Shown in pieces: positions 47,307-56,089 of a stretch of DNA of 64,000 nt. The DNA is from Geotoga petraea (lineage in GTDB: Bacteria > Thermotogota > Thermotogae > Petrotogales > Petrotogaceae). The notes under the pieces were generated by a model that was not told where the DNA came from, ran no database searches, and saw only the letters and a program-made list of their open reading frames with translations. The position numbers were made by a program, and so were the translations under genes. Positions within the stretch are counted from its first letter, which is position 1; the number at the start of each line of letters is the position of its first letter. Location of the stretch: the NCBI RefSeq assembly GCF_900102615.1, contig NZ_FMYV01000001.1, positions 411,757 to 475,756 of the forward strand. The letters are read 5' to 3'.

Positions 47307-49508
47307 ATGGAAAATATGGAAAGTAAGATATTAAATTTATTGAAAAAAAATAAAATGATACAAAAAGAGATTTATCAAAAACTGAATGCCATTAAAAAAG
47401 ACGAAAAAAAGAAAATTAGAAGAGCCTTAAATGAACTACTTGAAAGTGGACAAATATATAAAGATTCAAGGAATAGATACAATATGCCAGATGAAGATAC
47501 TACTATAGGTATAATTGAATTTATCAAAAGTGGGAACATGGGTTTTGTTAAAAGAGAAGATGGGACAGAAATAGCTATCCCAGTTGAGAGAAGCAAAAAC
47601 TCTTTACACGGTGACAAAGTATTAGTTCAAAAAAAAGGTAAATGGAGAGACTTAGATGCTGGAGAAGTTGTAAAGATTCTCGAGAGAAACCTTGAAAAAG
47701 TTGTTGGTAGGTTTGAGAAAAAGAAAATGTTTGGTTTTGTCGTTCCAATAGATGGAAAAATAAACACAGATTTTTATATAGCTCCAGAAGACATGAAAAA
47801 TGCCAAAGATGGTCAAATTGTTGAAATAGAAATAAAAAATTATGGAAAAACTACAAAAAATCCAGAAGCTAAAATAATAAGAGTTATTGGAGATGAAGGA
47901 GACCCATCAGTTGATATCCCTATAGTTCTTTCAAAACATGATCTTCCTGAACCAGGAGAATTTCCTGATTCTGTCATGAAAGAAGTGGAAAAAATTCCCC
48001 CAAAAATTTCTAAAGAAGAGAAAAAAGGTAGAGAAAGTTTTGTGGGTCAAAATATATTTACAATAGACGGGGAAACTGCAAAAGATTTTGATGATGCAGT
48101 TGGTATAAAGAAAACTAAAAATGGTAATTACAAATTAGGTGTCCATATAGCTGATGTATCTCATTATGTTAAAGAAAATTCAGAGTTAGACAAAGAAGCT
48201 TTAAACAGAGCAACCAGTGTTTATTTAATAGATACAGTAATACCAATGTTACCTCATGAATTATCCGATTGGATGTGTTCTTTGGTAGAAGGTGAAGAAA
48301 GATTAACCATGTCACTGGAAATGGAAATTGATAAAAATGGAAATGTTGTTGATTCATCTATAAACAACGGTTTAATAAAAAGCGTAAAAAGATTAACTTA
48401 TACCGAGGTAAACGAACTTTTATCAGACAACCCTTCCAAAGAAATAGAAGAAAAAATTGGATTTTTAAAAAAAGACTTAGAAACAATGATAGAGCTGATG
48501 GAAATATTGAGAAATAACAGAAAAGAAAGAGGTTCTATTGTTGACATGGAAAGTGGAGAAGTATATTTTAAATTCGATGAAAATGGCAATGTTGAAGATA
48601 TAATTCCTGTAGAAAGAGGAATATCAGAGAAAATGATAGAGGAATTCATGATAAAAGCAAATGAAACAGTTGCTGAATATTTTGATGCACAAGATTTGCC
48701 TTTTATATACAGAGTTCATGAAGACCCAGATCCAGAAATGATCATTCAATTGAAAAATTATTTGGAAATGCTTGGCATGAGAGTCAAAATGCCTTTAAAT
48801 ATGCATCCAAAAGCTTTACAACAAATTGTTGAAAACACAAAAGACCATCCTTTAGCTGATTCAATTCAAAGGTTACTCATAAAATCCATGAAAAGAGCTA
48901 TATATTCTAATGAAAACATAGGACATTTTGGGCTCGCATCTATGTCTTATACTCATTTCACTTCTCCGATTAGGCGATATCCTGATCTTATCGTTCACAG
49001 ACTATTAAAAAAATTTATAGAAAGTAAAGGTACTTTAAAAAAATCTGACATAGAAAAATATCAGAAAAAATTACCAGAAATAGCAGATCAATGCTCAAAA
49101 CAAGAAAGAGTTGCTGATAAAGCAGAGTGGGATTTAAGAGATATGAAAAAAGTCGAATACATATCAAATCATATAGGGGAAGAATACGAAGTATATGTTA
49201 CTGGAGTGACAAAGTTCGGCCTCTTTGTTGAAATACCTAAAAAGATGATAAATGGATTAATACATATTTCAGAATTAAATGACTACTTTGAATACGATAG
49301 CGATCGAAATAGACTACTCGGACAAAAAACTGGAAAAATATACAGAATTGGCGACAAGTTAAAAGCAGTCGTTATGAAAGCTAATAAAATTGGAACAGAA
49401 GTAGATTTTGCCCCAGCAGACAATGCCAAAGAAATTGAAAAAAGACTTAAGAAAAAATACCCAAATACAAAGGTTAAAATAAACAGAAACAAAAAAATAA
49501 ATAAATAA
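47307..49508 (+). CDS. rnr: Ribonuclease R
   Basis: A 733-aa 3'-to-5' exoribonuclease. In order: a winged-helix-like N-terminal domain (about 1-65), two cold-shock OB domains (about 70-215; GNMGFVKREDGTEIAIPVER), the RNB catalytic domain with FTIDGETAKDFDDAVGI near 253 (metal-binding Asp cluster) and GLASMSYTHFTSPIRRYPDL near 550, and a C-terminal S1 domain (YEVYVTGVTKFGLFVEI near 630). It degrades structured RNA. RBS AAGGGGGG. Co-transcribed with dnaB. Confidence 0.96.
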   Translation: MENMESKILNLLKKNKMIQKEIYQKLNAIKKDEKKKIRRALNELLESGQIYKDSRNRYNMPDEDTTIGIIEFIKSGNMGFVKREDGTEIAIPVERSKNSLHGDKVLVQKKGKWRDLDAGEVVKILERNLEKVVGRFEKKKMFGFVVPIDGKINTDFYIAPEDMKNAKDGQIVEIEIKNYGKTTKNPEAKIIRVIGDEGDPSVDIPIVLSKHDLPEPGEFPDSVMKEVEKIPPKISKEEKKGRESFVGQNIFTIDGETAKDFDDAVGIKKTKNGNYKLGVHIADVSHYVKENSELDKEALNRATSVYLIDTVIPMLPHELSDWMCSLVEGEERLTMSLEMEIDKNGNVVDSSINNGLIKSVKRLTYTEVNELLSDNPSKEIEEKIGFLKKDLETMIELMEILRNNRKERGSIVDMESGEVYFKFDENGNVEDIIPVERGISEKMIEEFMIKANETVAEYFDAQDLPFIYRVHEDPDPEMIIQLKNYLEMLGMRVKMPLNMHPKALQQIVENTKDHPLADSIQRLLIKSMKRAIYSNENIGHFGLASMSYTHFTSPIRRYPDLIVHRLLKKFIESKGTLKKSDIEKYQKKLPEIADQCSKQERVADKAEWDLRDMKKVEYISNHIGEEYEVYVTGVTKFGLFVEIPKKMINGLIHISELNDYFEYDSDRNRLLGQKTGKIYRIGDKLKAVVMKANKIGTEVDFAPADNAKEIEKRLKKKYPNTKVKINRNKKINK

Positions 49509-49514
49509 GATTAT

Positions 49515-49555
49515 AAAAAAGAGAGATTCTAATAAGTGAATCTCTCTTTTATTAT
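49515..49555 (+). terminator. Intrinsic terminator after rnr
   Basis: Stem AAAAGAGAGATTC / GAATCTCTCTTTT with an 8-nt loop, followed by T-rich sequence; A run upstream may also serve the opposite strand. Confidence 0.85.
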
Positions 49556-49582
49556 TTTTAAAATATAAATCATTTAAAACGA

Positions 49583-50278
49583 TTAACTAATCTTTTTGTT
49601 TTTAAAATCTCCAACTAATCTTCCGTTATCCAATTGCAATATTCTTTCGGAATATTTTCTAATAAGCTTTTCATTGTGATTAATCATTAAAACAGTAATT
49701 CCCATATTTTTATTAATATAAGTTGTTAGATTCATTATTTTTTCTGCCATTTTCGGATCTAAAGCCGCAGTATGTTCATCTAATAATAAAATATCGGGTT
49801 TAGATATAGAAGCGATAATAAGAGACAAAGCCTGTTTTTGCCCTCCTGAAAGTTCTTTCACTTTTGTTTTCAATCTTTTATCTAATCCAATATCCAAATT
49901 TTTTAACAAGTCTAATCCTTTTACTTTCCCAAATTTTAAAAGTCTTCTACCTTTTTTCGATCCAAGCATTAAATTTTCTTCAATAGTTAGATCGGGGAAA
50001 ACACCGCTATCTGGGTTTTGATAAACTATGCTGATGTTTTTTAATATCTTGTAAGAGGGTATTTTATAAGTATTTTTTTCATCTAAAAAATAGTAACCAT
50101 GTTCTGGTTTTATATCTCCTGTCAATACTTTGAATAAAGTTGATTTTCCAGAACCATTTGATCCTGTTACTGTTATTAATTCACCCTTTTTGAACTTAAA
50201 TGAAAAATTTTCTAAAGCGATTTTTTCATTCACCTCGCCCTTATTATAAATGACTTTAATCTCTTCAAGCTTAACCAT
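49583..50278 (-). CDS. ABC transporter ATP-binding protein (TrpZ-like)
   Basis: A 231-aa ATPase with Walker A VTGSNGSGKSTLFKVL near 36, Q-loop YQNPDSGVF, signature LSGGQKQALSLI near 143 and Walker B ILLLDEHTAALD. It energises the importer made with the two upstream genes. The start overlaps the permease gene by 49 nt and has its own RBS (AGGAGGT). This three-gene type (COG1101/COG4120/COG2984) includes the TrpXYZ tryptophan importers of streptococci. Confidence 0.9.
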   Translation of the reverse strand: MVKLEEIKVIYNKGEVNEKIALENFSFKFKKGELITVTGSNGSGKSTLFKVLTGDIKPEHGYYFLDEKNTYKIPSYKILKNISIVYQNPDSGVFPDLTIEENLMLGSKKGRRLLKFGKVKGLDLLKNLDIGLDKRLKTKVKELSGGQKQALSLIIASISKPDILLLDEHTAALDPKMAEKIMNLTTYINKNMGITVLMINHNEKLIRKYSERILQLDNGRLVGDFKNKKIS

Positions 50279-51222
50279 TTTTTTACCTCCTCATTTCTAA
50301 GACCTATCATCAAAATTATAAATATTGAAGTTAATAGCTTCATATCTCCAGGGTTAAACCCTATTTTGTATCCATATTTCATTACCAGTGCAATTACAAA
50401 CTGATAAATAATTCCCCCAATAAAGGCGCATAATAAATTGTATAAAATATTCAGCTTGCCTAAAACTATTTCTCCAATAATAACAGCTGCTAAAGAAGAA
50501 ACAACAATCCCTTGTCCCATATTTACATCAGAAAACCCAGAGTAAATCGCAAAAAAACCACCAGCTAAACCAGGAAAAAAATTTCCAAGAAATAATCCAG
50601 TGTAACTAAAAATATTGGGATTCATGCCAAGATTTTTAATGCCTTCTTTATTGTTTCCAAACCCCCTAAGAGCAAGTCCAAATTCTGTTTTAAAGAGTAA
50701 ATATAGTAAAAAAATAATAATTGAAGATATAAATAACAAAAAATAAATGTCAATTGAAAAAACGTTTGTAAAGTTTTCATTTTTTTGAAGTTCATTACTA
50801 ACTAACGATTCAGTGTTGTTTGTATCTTCAAATAAAAAATCCAATTTTGTCTGTTCTTCATAAATTACCTCTTCACCGTAGCTTTCTTTTGGTACTGAAA
50901 TGTTTGGACCGTCCATAATTCTTAAATTAATTGAATATAACATAGTCATAATTAAAATACTTGCAAGAAGACTATGCATATTAAATTTATTATACAAAAA
51001 AGCTGTAAAAAGCCCAGCAATACCAGAGGCCAAAGCCCCCAACAAAATTGCAAAAGGTAGTAAAACATTTGCATAAAGTAGGCTGATAGTTACAGCCGCA
51101 CCAAGGACATAAGATCCATCAGGCGTTAAATCTGGTAAATCTATAACCCTAAATGATATGAAAACTCCGAGCGCAGCTAACGATGCAATCAATCCCTGTT
51201 CAAAAATACTTATTATATCCAT
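50230..51222 (-). CDS. ABC transporter permease (TrpY-like)
   Basis: A 330-aa integral membrane protein with about nine hydrophobic segments, of the BPD_transp_2 (branched-chain/ribose permease) type: SFRVIDLPDLTPDGSYVLGA near the N terminus and LALRGFGNNKEGIKNLGMNP, the cytoplasmic coupling loop near residue 182. A polar loop (about 118-150) faces outside. It forms the channel of the importer whose binding protein and ATPase flank it. 11 nt after the binding-protein gene. Confidence 0.9.
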   Translation of the reverse strand: MDIISIFEQGLIASLAALGVFISFRVIDLPDLTPDGSYVLGAAVTISLLYANVLLPFAILLGALASGIAGLFTAFLYNKFNMHSLLASILIMTMLYSINLRIMDGPNISVPKESYGEEVIYEEQTKLDFLFEDTNNTESLVSNELQKNENFTNVFSIDIYFLLFISSIIIFLLYLLFKTEFGLALRGFGNNKEGIKNLGMNPNIFSYTGLFLGNFFPGLAGGFFAIYSGFSDVNMGQGIVVSSLAAVIIGEIVLGKLNILYNLLCAFIGGIIYQFVIALVMKYGYKIGFNPGDMKLLTSIFIILMIGLRNEEVKKWLSLKRLKSFIIRAR

Positions 51223-51233
51223 ATTAAAACTCC

Positions 51234-52166
51234 TTATTCAATAATATCTGCATTATCTATTAATTCATCTGGAATGTTTAAGTTAAAAGCTTTTGCTCTT
51301 TCAAGGTTTAAGTATAATAAAAGAGCATTTCCTGGCATAAAAGTAGATTCGATCTCAGAGATTTTTTCCCCATTAATAATTCTTCTTACAATTTTTCCAG
51401 TTTCAATACCCAAGCTTTTGTAATCAAAGCCAAAACCTATAACTGAAGAAGCCTTTGCAATATCAATGTCTCCTGATATTACAGGAATTTTCTTTTCTTT
51501 CATTTTTTCTGATAAAAGTTCAATAGAAGAAGCAACAAGGTTGTCTGTAAAAAGATAGAAAATATCGACTTCATCACTTCTGGAATTTATTCCAGTTATC
51601 AATTCATTAATATTACTTCCTGAAATTTCAATAGTATTTAAACCTAATTCTTCACTATATTTATTTGCCAATTCAACAATTTTTTTAGAATTAATCTCAC
51701 CCGTATTGAAAAGTAATCCGATATTTTTTGCTTCTGGAAAATATTTTTTTATAAGATTCATATGTAATTCAACTGGCAACATATCAGAAATTCCAACAAT
51801 ATTTCCTGAATTCAAACCCATTTTCGGAATTAAACCTGCGGCTACCGGATCTGTTACTGCAGTAAACACAATAGGTTTGTTTTTAATAGAATTCGCTGCA
51901 GCTTGTGCTGAAGGAGTTGCTATAGCAACAATTAAATCAGAATCATTGTTAAATTTTTTTGCTATCTGAGTAGCATTTTGAAAAGACCCTTGTGCTATTT
52001 GGTGATCGTAAACTAAATCCATATCAGATAATTCTTCTTTTAGCCCTTCAAAAACAGCGTCTAAAGCAGGATGTTCAACAATTTGAGTTACTCCTATAGT
52101 CAATGAAAAAACTTGTACTACAAATAAACTAAAAACCAAAAATACCCCAAAAAATCTCTTTTTCAT
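51234..52166 (-). CDS. ABC transporter substrate-binding protein (TrpX-like, COG2984)
   Basis: A 310-aa exported binding protein with a signal peptide (RFFGVFLVFSLFVVQVFS). Mature features of the ABC_sub_bind family: IGVTQIVEHPALDAVFEGLK, AIATPSAQAA, VFTAVTDPVAAGLIP, and NVVGISD-like NIVGISDMLPVE. Characterised relatives bind tryptophan or phenylalanine. The hydrophobic N terminus lacks a lipobox Cys, so anchoring is unclear. Start at ATG 52166 with RBS GGAGGTG; GTG 52175 is in frame but inside the RBS. Regulated by the attenuator directly upstream. Confidence 0.87.
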   Translation of the reverse strand: MKKRFFGVFLVFSLFVVQVFSLTIGVTQIVEHPALDAVFEGLKEELSDMDLVYDHQIAQGSFQNATQIAKKFNNDSDLIVAIATPSAQAAANSIKNKPIVFTAVTDPVAAGLIPKMGLNSGNIVGISDMLPVELHMNLIKKYFPEAKNIGLLFNTGEINSKKIVELANKYSEELGLNTIEISGSNINELITGINSRSDEVDIFYLFTDNLVASSIELLSEKMKEKKIPVISGDIDIAKASSVIGFGFDYKSLGIETGKIVRRIINGEKISEIESTFMPGNALLLYLNLERAKAFNLNIPDELIDNADIIE

Positions 52167-52192
52167 AAAAAACACCTCCGGAAAATTTTAAT

Positions 52193-52227
52193 AAAAAAGG
52201 GTGTCTGCAAAATAAATGCAGACACCC
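52193..52227 (-). terminator. Attenuator terminator of the ABC importer operon
   Basis: Perfect 10-bp stem GGGTGTCTGC (52227-52218) / GCAGACACCC (52208-52199), 9-nt loop, then six U (52198-52193), 27 nt upstream of the binding-protein ATG. Its 5' arm can instead pair with 52286-52294 (see the regulatory entry). Confidence 0.92.
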
Positions 52228-52246
52228 AAAATTGTTTTTGTTCTCC

Positions 52247-52354
52247 TTATGTACCCATGACAAAACAGGTACCGGACAGACAAAATTGAGTGTCATTCCC
52301 GTACCAATAATAAGCAAAAAATCTATTTATTTTTAAAGAATTATGATTACACAT
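52247..52354 (-). CDS. Leader peptide rich in aromatic residues (35 aa)
   Basis: A short ORF in the importer leader, with RBS AAGGAAAAAGGTGA ending 6 nt before ATG (52354-52352) and stop TAA at 52249-52247. The peptide begins MCNHNSLKINR, then FFAYYWYGNDTQ (residues 12-23) and ends FCLSGTCFVMGT. Five successive aromatic codons out of seven (Phe-Phe-Ala-Tyr-Tyr-Trp-Tyr) would make translation sensitive to charged aromatic tRNAs; the single Trp codon is 52306-52304. The Cys-rich tail after it is odd for a simple control peptide and might instead act as an arrest sequence. Too short for usual gene callers. Confidence 0.72.
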   Translation of the reverse strand: MCNHNSLKINRFFAYYWYGNDTQFCLSGTCFVMGT

Positions 52355-52386
52355 TAAAATCACCTTTTTCCTTTTAAATTGTTTTT

Positions 52387-52415
52387 ATTATATCACCTTA
52401 ATTTTATATTGTCAA
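52387..52415 (-). promoter_or_regulatory. Consensus sigma-A promoter of the ABC importer operon
   Basis: On the minus strand TTGACA (52415-52410), exactly 17 nt, TATAAT (52392-52387), plus an extended TGA before the -10. The strongest promoter in the window; transcription should start near 52380. Confidence 0.9.
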
Positions 52416-52469
52416 ATAATTAATTTAATTTTACAAAAATTAATATATAATTCTCTTGGAGGTGGTGTG

Positions 52470-52706
52470 ATGAGTAATATCAAAATAGATAATATGAAAA
52501 AAGAGCAATTAATAGAGGAAATAAAGAAGTATTTTTTTAATGAATCTGGAGAAGACATAGGCAATTTAAGGGCAAGAATGATTTTAGAGTTTTTTATAGA
52601 TACAATAGGACCAACAATATATAATCAGGGGGTTAGTGATGCTCATAATTATATGAAAAATAAATTAGATGAAGTCTTTGAATTAGAAGTATATAGAAAG
52701 AGATAG
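52470..52706 (+). CDS. DUF2164 family protein
   Basis: A 78-aa protein with the DUF2164 pattern: KEQLIEEIKKYFFNESGEDI, then GNLRARMILEFFIDTIGPTI and YNQGVSDAHNYMKNKLDEV. Function of the family is unknown. Start at ATG 52470 with RBS GGAGGTGG at 52458-52465; GTG 52467 is also possible. Single gene, divergent from the ABC importer operon, followed by a terminator whose first arm overlaps its stop codon. Confidence 0.85.
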   Translation: MSNIKIDNMKKEQLIEEIKKYFFNESGEDIGNLRARMILEFFIDTIGPTIYNQGVSDAHNYMKNKLDEVFELEVYRKR

Positions 52707-52735
52707 CGATTCTTTTGAATAGCTATCTCTTTAAT
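52695..52735 (+). terminator. Intrinsic terminator after the DUF2164 gene
   Basis: Stem AAAGAGATAGC / GCTATCTCTTT separated by a 13-nt loop, then T-rich sequence. The gap to 52846 holds only AT-rich DNA with a TATAAT at 52797-52802. Confidence 0.75.
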
Positions 52736-52845
52736 TTAAGATTAAAATATATTTTTTTAAATAAAATTAATATTTTTTAAAATAACTAAAAATTACTATA
52801 ATATAAATGTGGTAAAAATTAATAAACTATGAGGGAGGGTATAAA

Positions 52846-54078
52846 ATGACAAAACAAGAACGTAGCTGGGTGTTATATGATTGGGCTAATTCAGCTTTTT
52901 CAATTGCGATAACAACAGCTATTTTTCCGCTATTTTTTAAATCTTATGCTGCTGCTGACTTACCTAATAATATTTCTACTGCCTACTGGGGTTATTGGAA
53001 CTCTTTAGCTACATTTATAATTGCTATTTTAGCCCCTATTTTAGGGACAATTGCTGATTACAAAAATCGAAAAAAACGGTTTCTAATATTTTTCTGGATA
53101 ATGGGAATATTAGGGACAGGAATGCTTTCACTGATAAACGAAGGTCAATGGGTGATGGCGTTGTCCATATATGTTATTTCTTTAGTAGGATTTTCCGGGG
53201 CAAACATATTTTATGATGCTTTCCTTGTTGATGTAACAACAGATGAAAGAATGGACTGGGTTAGTTCAAGTGGTTTTGGATGGGGGTATTTAGGAAGCAC
53301 AATTCCTTTTATTATCAGTATAGTTTTTATTTTAAACCCCTCTATAATTGGTTTGTCTGGAGATGTAGCAGCACAGAAATTCTCATTTATTATTACTGCA
53401 GTATGGTGGGGGGTATTTACAATTCCATTGATTTTAAATGTGAAACAGAAAAACTTTATTCCTCCATCTAAAACACCAATAAAAGATGGATTTCAAAGGT
53501 TGGCAAAGACCATTGGGAATATAAAAGAAAATAAAAACACATTCATATTCTTAATTGCATATTTCTTCTATATCGATGGTGTTGGTACTATAATTAAAAT
53601 GGCAACTTCGTATGGTGCTGATGTAGGAATAGCTTCTGATGATCTATTGATTATTTTGCTTGTAACACAATTTGTGGCTTTCCCTTTTGCACTTATTTAT
53701 GGAAAATTAGCTAAAAAAGTATCAGCAAAATTCATGCTTTTTATTGGGATATTGATTTATATAATATTGACTACATATGCTTATTTTATTAATTCGACAC
53801 TTGATTATTGGATACTTGCTATGTTGGTTGCTTCCTCTCAAGGTGGGATTCAAGCTTTAAGTAGATCTCTTTATGGTAAATTGATACCAAAAGAAAAATC
53901 TGCAGAATTTTATGGATTTTACAATATATTTGGTAAATTTGCTGCGGTAATGGGACCATTTTTAGTAGGTTTTTTCTCCCAAGTATCAGGAAGTTCAAGA
54001 ACAGGAATATTTAGTATTGTAGTATTGTTTATCATAGGAGGAATTGTTTTAACACAAGTAAAAGAAAGAAAAGTATAA
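52846..54078 (+). CDS. MFS transporter, UMF1 family
   Basis: A 410-aa protein with about 12 membrane segments. The N-terminal ERSWVLYDWANSAFSIAITT is the hallmark of the UMF1/Atg22-like family, and NIFYDAFLVDVT near residue 125 and SQGGIQALSRSLYGKLIP near 332 are further family motifs. Bacterial members are uncharacterised; Atg22 exports amino acids from yeast vacuoles. RBS GAGGGAGG. Single gene with a bidirectional terminator. Confidence 0.88.
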   Translation: MTKQERSWVLYDWANSAFSIAITTAIFPLFFKSYAAADLPNNISTAYWGYWNSLATFIIAILAPILGTIADYKNRKKRFLIFFWIMGILGTGMLSLINEGQWVMALSIYVISLVGFSGANIFYDAFLVDVTTDERMDWVSSSGFGWGYLGSTIPFIISIVFILNPSIIGLSGDVAAQKFSFIITAVWWGVFTIPLILNVKQKNFIPPSKTPIKDGFQRLAKTIGNIKENKNTFIFLIAYFFYIDGVGTIIKMATSYGADVGIASDDLLIILLVTQFVAFPFALIYGKLAKKVSAKFMLFIGILIYIILTTYAYFINSTLDYWILAMLVASSQGGIQALSRSLYGKLIPKEKSAEFYGFYNIFGKFAAVMGPFLVGFFSQVSGSSRTGIFSIVVLFIIGGIVLTQVKERKV

Positions 54079-54085
54079 ATATAAT

Positions 54086-54128
54086 AAAATAGCCTTACCC
54101 TTAATTTCTTAAGGGTAAGGCTATTTTT
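54086..54128. terminator. Bidirectional intrinsic terminator
   Basis: A 17-bp inverted repeat (54088-54104 / 54109-54125) with loop TTTC, serving the MFS gene and the convergent NhaC-family gene, whose stop codon it touches. Confidence 0.9.
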
Positions 54129-55758
54129 AATTGTATTCTTTCAGTTTTTCTTTTAAATTTCTTTCGTGTTTTCTTGCAGATTTTTCATGCAGAAACTTAA
54201 ATAAAATAGTTAGTACAATAAACCCAAAAACTAAATTAACAATTCCAGCGATAAACAGCCCAAATTGGGTTGTGAAACCAGTTATTAAAAAGCCTACAAA
54301 CGCTACAGAAGCAACAGTTGTTGCATACGGCATTTGAGTTTGGACATGATCGATGTGATTACATCCAGCACCGGTACTTGAAAGAATTGTTGTGTCTGAA
54401 ATAGGAGATGCGTGATCACCATAAATTGCACCAGAAAGCACAGAAGCTACCAATGGAACAATCAAATCAATTCGCCCAGTGCTTGCAGCCATAGGCACTG
54501 CAATAGGGATTAAAATACCAAAGGTTCCCCAGCTTGTACCAGTTGAAAAAGAAACAATTGCTGCAGTTAAAAAGAAAAGAGCCGGCATTATTTCTATAGG
54601 GAAATTATCACTTGCTAAGCTAACTAAATACTCTCCAGTCTTTAGATCACCCCTTATAATTGCCCCAATAGTCCAAGCAAGAATAAGTATTTCTAATGCA
54701 GGAAGCATCATTTTAAACCCTTTCCAAGCCAATTCTGGAATCTCTTTTAGGTTAATGGTTTTTCTTATAGTAAACCAAGATAATGTAAAAATCAAAGTAA
54801 TCACCCCACCCCAAAAGAGTGCAAAAGCAGAATTCATATTTTCAAAAGCAACTGCCAAGTTATTTTCTCCACCGAAGAGAGCATAACCGCCTGTGTATAA
54901 CATAAACATTATTATTGAAAAGATCAAAATTACAATAGGTAAAACTAAATCAATTACCTTTCCTTTTGAATCAGGTTCAACATCGTTTTGTATGTTGTTT
55001 GCTACTTTTTTATCTGAATTGAATAAATCTCCCTCTGAAACAGCTATAAATTCATGTTCATACATAGGACCATAATCATAGTTTTTCCAAATAATCATAA
55101 TAACCATAAATATTGTTAATATAGCATATGAATTAAAGAAAATTGATGATAAAAATACATTATAAGGATTTAAATTAGCTAAAACTCCGGAGCCAACTCC
55201 AGATTGCGTTAATTGTGAAATAACTTCTGCTACCCAACTTGAAATGGGTGCTAATATGCATATTGGAGCAGCAGTAGAATCTATAATATAAGCCAATTTT
55301 GCCCTTGAAACATTGTATTTATCAGTAACTGGTTTCATAACAGTACCAACTGTTAATGAATTAAAGTAATCATCTAAAAATATCAAAACACCAAGAATAA
55401 ATGTAGAAAAAGAAGCTCCTTTTCTAGTTTTAATTTTTTTTGATGCCCAGTTTCCGTAAGCAACTGCACCGCCAGCTCTTGATATTAACGCTACCATAAA
55501 ACCGAGAATTACTAAAAATAATAGAATGAATAAATTCCAGCTTTCATTAAAAGATTCTAAAGATCTTAAATTTGAAAACTCAACATTTTCCCAAATCAAA
55601 TTGACTATTTTAACAGCTGCCTCCCAAATATGCCCCTGAGTTACTATCAATGCACCAGTTACAATTCCAGCAAAAAGAGAAATTAAAACTTTTTTTGTTA
55701 AGAATGCCAATCCAATTGCAACTAATGGTGGTAATAATGACCAAATTCCATAATCCAT
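54127..55758 (-). CDS. NhaC-family Na+/H+ antiporter-like transporter, probably for lysine
   Basis: A 543-aa polytopic protein with about 12 membrane segments and the NhaC-family motifs: ISRAGGAVAYGNWASKKIKT, FLDDYFNSLTVGTVMKP, SSWVAEVISQLTQSG, TGTSWGTFGILIPIA and the signature YGDHASPISDTTILSSTGAG near residue 446. Relatives under lysine riboswitch control are regarded as lysine transporters. The riboswitch directly upstream strongly suggests that this protein moves lysine, probably by uptake. RBS GAGGAG. Single gene. Confidence 0.85.
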   Translation of the reverse strand: MDYGIWSLLPPLVAIGLAFLTKKVLISLFAGIVTGALIVTQGHIWEAAVKIVNLIWENVEFSNLRSLESFNESWNLFILLFLVILGFMVALISRAGGAVAYGNWASKKIKTRKGASFSTFILGVLIFLDDYFNSLTVGTVMKPVTDKYNVSRAKLAYIIDSTAAPICILAPISSWVAEVISQLTQSGVGSGVLANLNPYNVFLSSIFFNSYAILTIFMVIMIIWKNYDYGPMYEHEFIAVSEGDLFNSDKKVANNIQNDVEPDSKGKVIDLVLPIVILIFSIIMFMLYTGGYALFGGENNLAVAFENMNSAFALFWGGVITLIFTLSWFTIRKTINLKEIPELAWKGFKMMLPALEILILAWTIGAIIRGDLKTGEYLVSLASDNFPIEIMPALFFLTAAIVSFSTGTSWGTFGILIPIAVPMAASTGRIDLIVPLVASVLSGAIYGDHASPISDTTILSSTGAGCNHIDHVQTQMPYATTVASVAFVGFLITGFTTQFGLFIAGIVNLVFGFIVLTILFKFLHEKSARKHERNLKEKLKEYN

Positions 55759-55785
55759 AAAAACAACTCCTCATATTTAGATTAA

Positions 55786-56000
55786 TAAAAAAATGCGCTT
55801 CTCGGTGGAGAAGCGCACAATATTTTTTATTGTGTGGCAAACGGCACTCCACATTATAATGTGACAGTCGTAAAGATATTATCCCTACGCCCAGAAAACA
55901 ACAATTGAGGTTGCTATTTTCTTCGGCAACTTTACCTTTCATCTTTCAATTTCCTCAAAAATAAAGAAAAGATTACTAATTAAAGCTGCAGCCTCCGTTT
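55786..56000 (-). promoter_or_regulatory. Lysine riboswitch with intrinsic terminator
   Basis: The minus-strand leader carries the L-box core in order: ACGGAGGCTGC, GAGGAAATTGAAAGATGAAA in the second arm, GTTGCCGAAG, CTGGGCGTA, ACGACTGTCAC and GTGGAGTGCCGTTT (end of the aptamer about 55839). A terminator hairpin, TGCGCTTCTC / GAGAAGCGCA (55808-55817 / 55794-55803), with a U run to 55786 follows. High lysine should close transcription of the NhaC-family gene. An extended -10 (TGATATACT) lies at about 56037-56029, upstream of the aptamer. Confidence 0.93.
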
Positions 56001-56089
56001 TGACAAAAATATTCACTTAATCGAAAATAGTATATCATAATAAGTTCTTATAATATTTAATTATATGTAAAAATAAACAAAAAATATCC

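Larger units (their letters stand above)
52193..52380 (-). promoter_or_regulatory. Ribosome-mediated transcription attenuator (predicted)
   Basis: Leader RNA of about 190 nt between promoter and terminator. Segment GACACTCAA (52294-52286), codons 21-23 of the leader ORF, is complementary over all 9 bases (one G-U) to TTGGGTGTC (52229-52221), which includes the first arm of the terminator; forming this helix excludes the terminator. The same segment can fold locally (GACA with TGTC, inside a GGTAC/GTACC stem at about 52307-52269), which would free the terminator. A ribosome paused with the Trp codon in its A site would end its footprint just before GACACTCAA, leaving the antiterminator free. 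Mechanism is inference. Confidence 0.72.

Noticed and set aside
52129..52317. 62-codon minus-strand frame across the attenuator
   Set aside because: It runs through the terminator and the binding-protein RBS in another frame and has no RBS; the 35-codon frame at 52354-52247 has RBS, sensible codons and fits the RNA structure.
52193..52380. T-box or a known riboswitch in the ABC importer leader
   Set aside because: No T-box sequence (GGTGGTACCGCG-like) or stem I motifs, and the core words of the lysine, TPP, SAM, purine, glycine and cyclic di-GMP classes are absent by eye. A covariance-model search would settle it.
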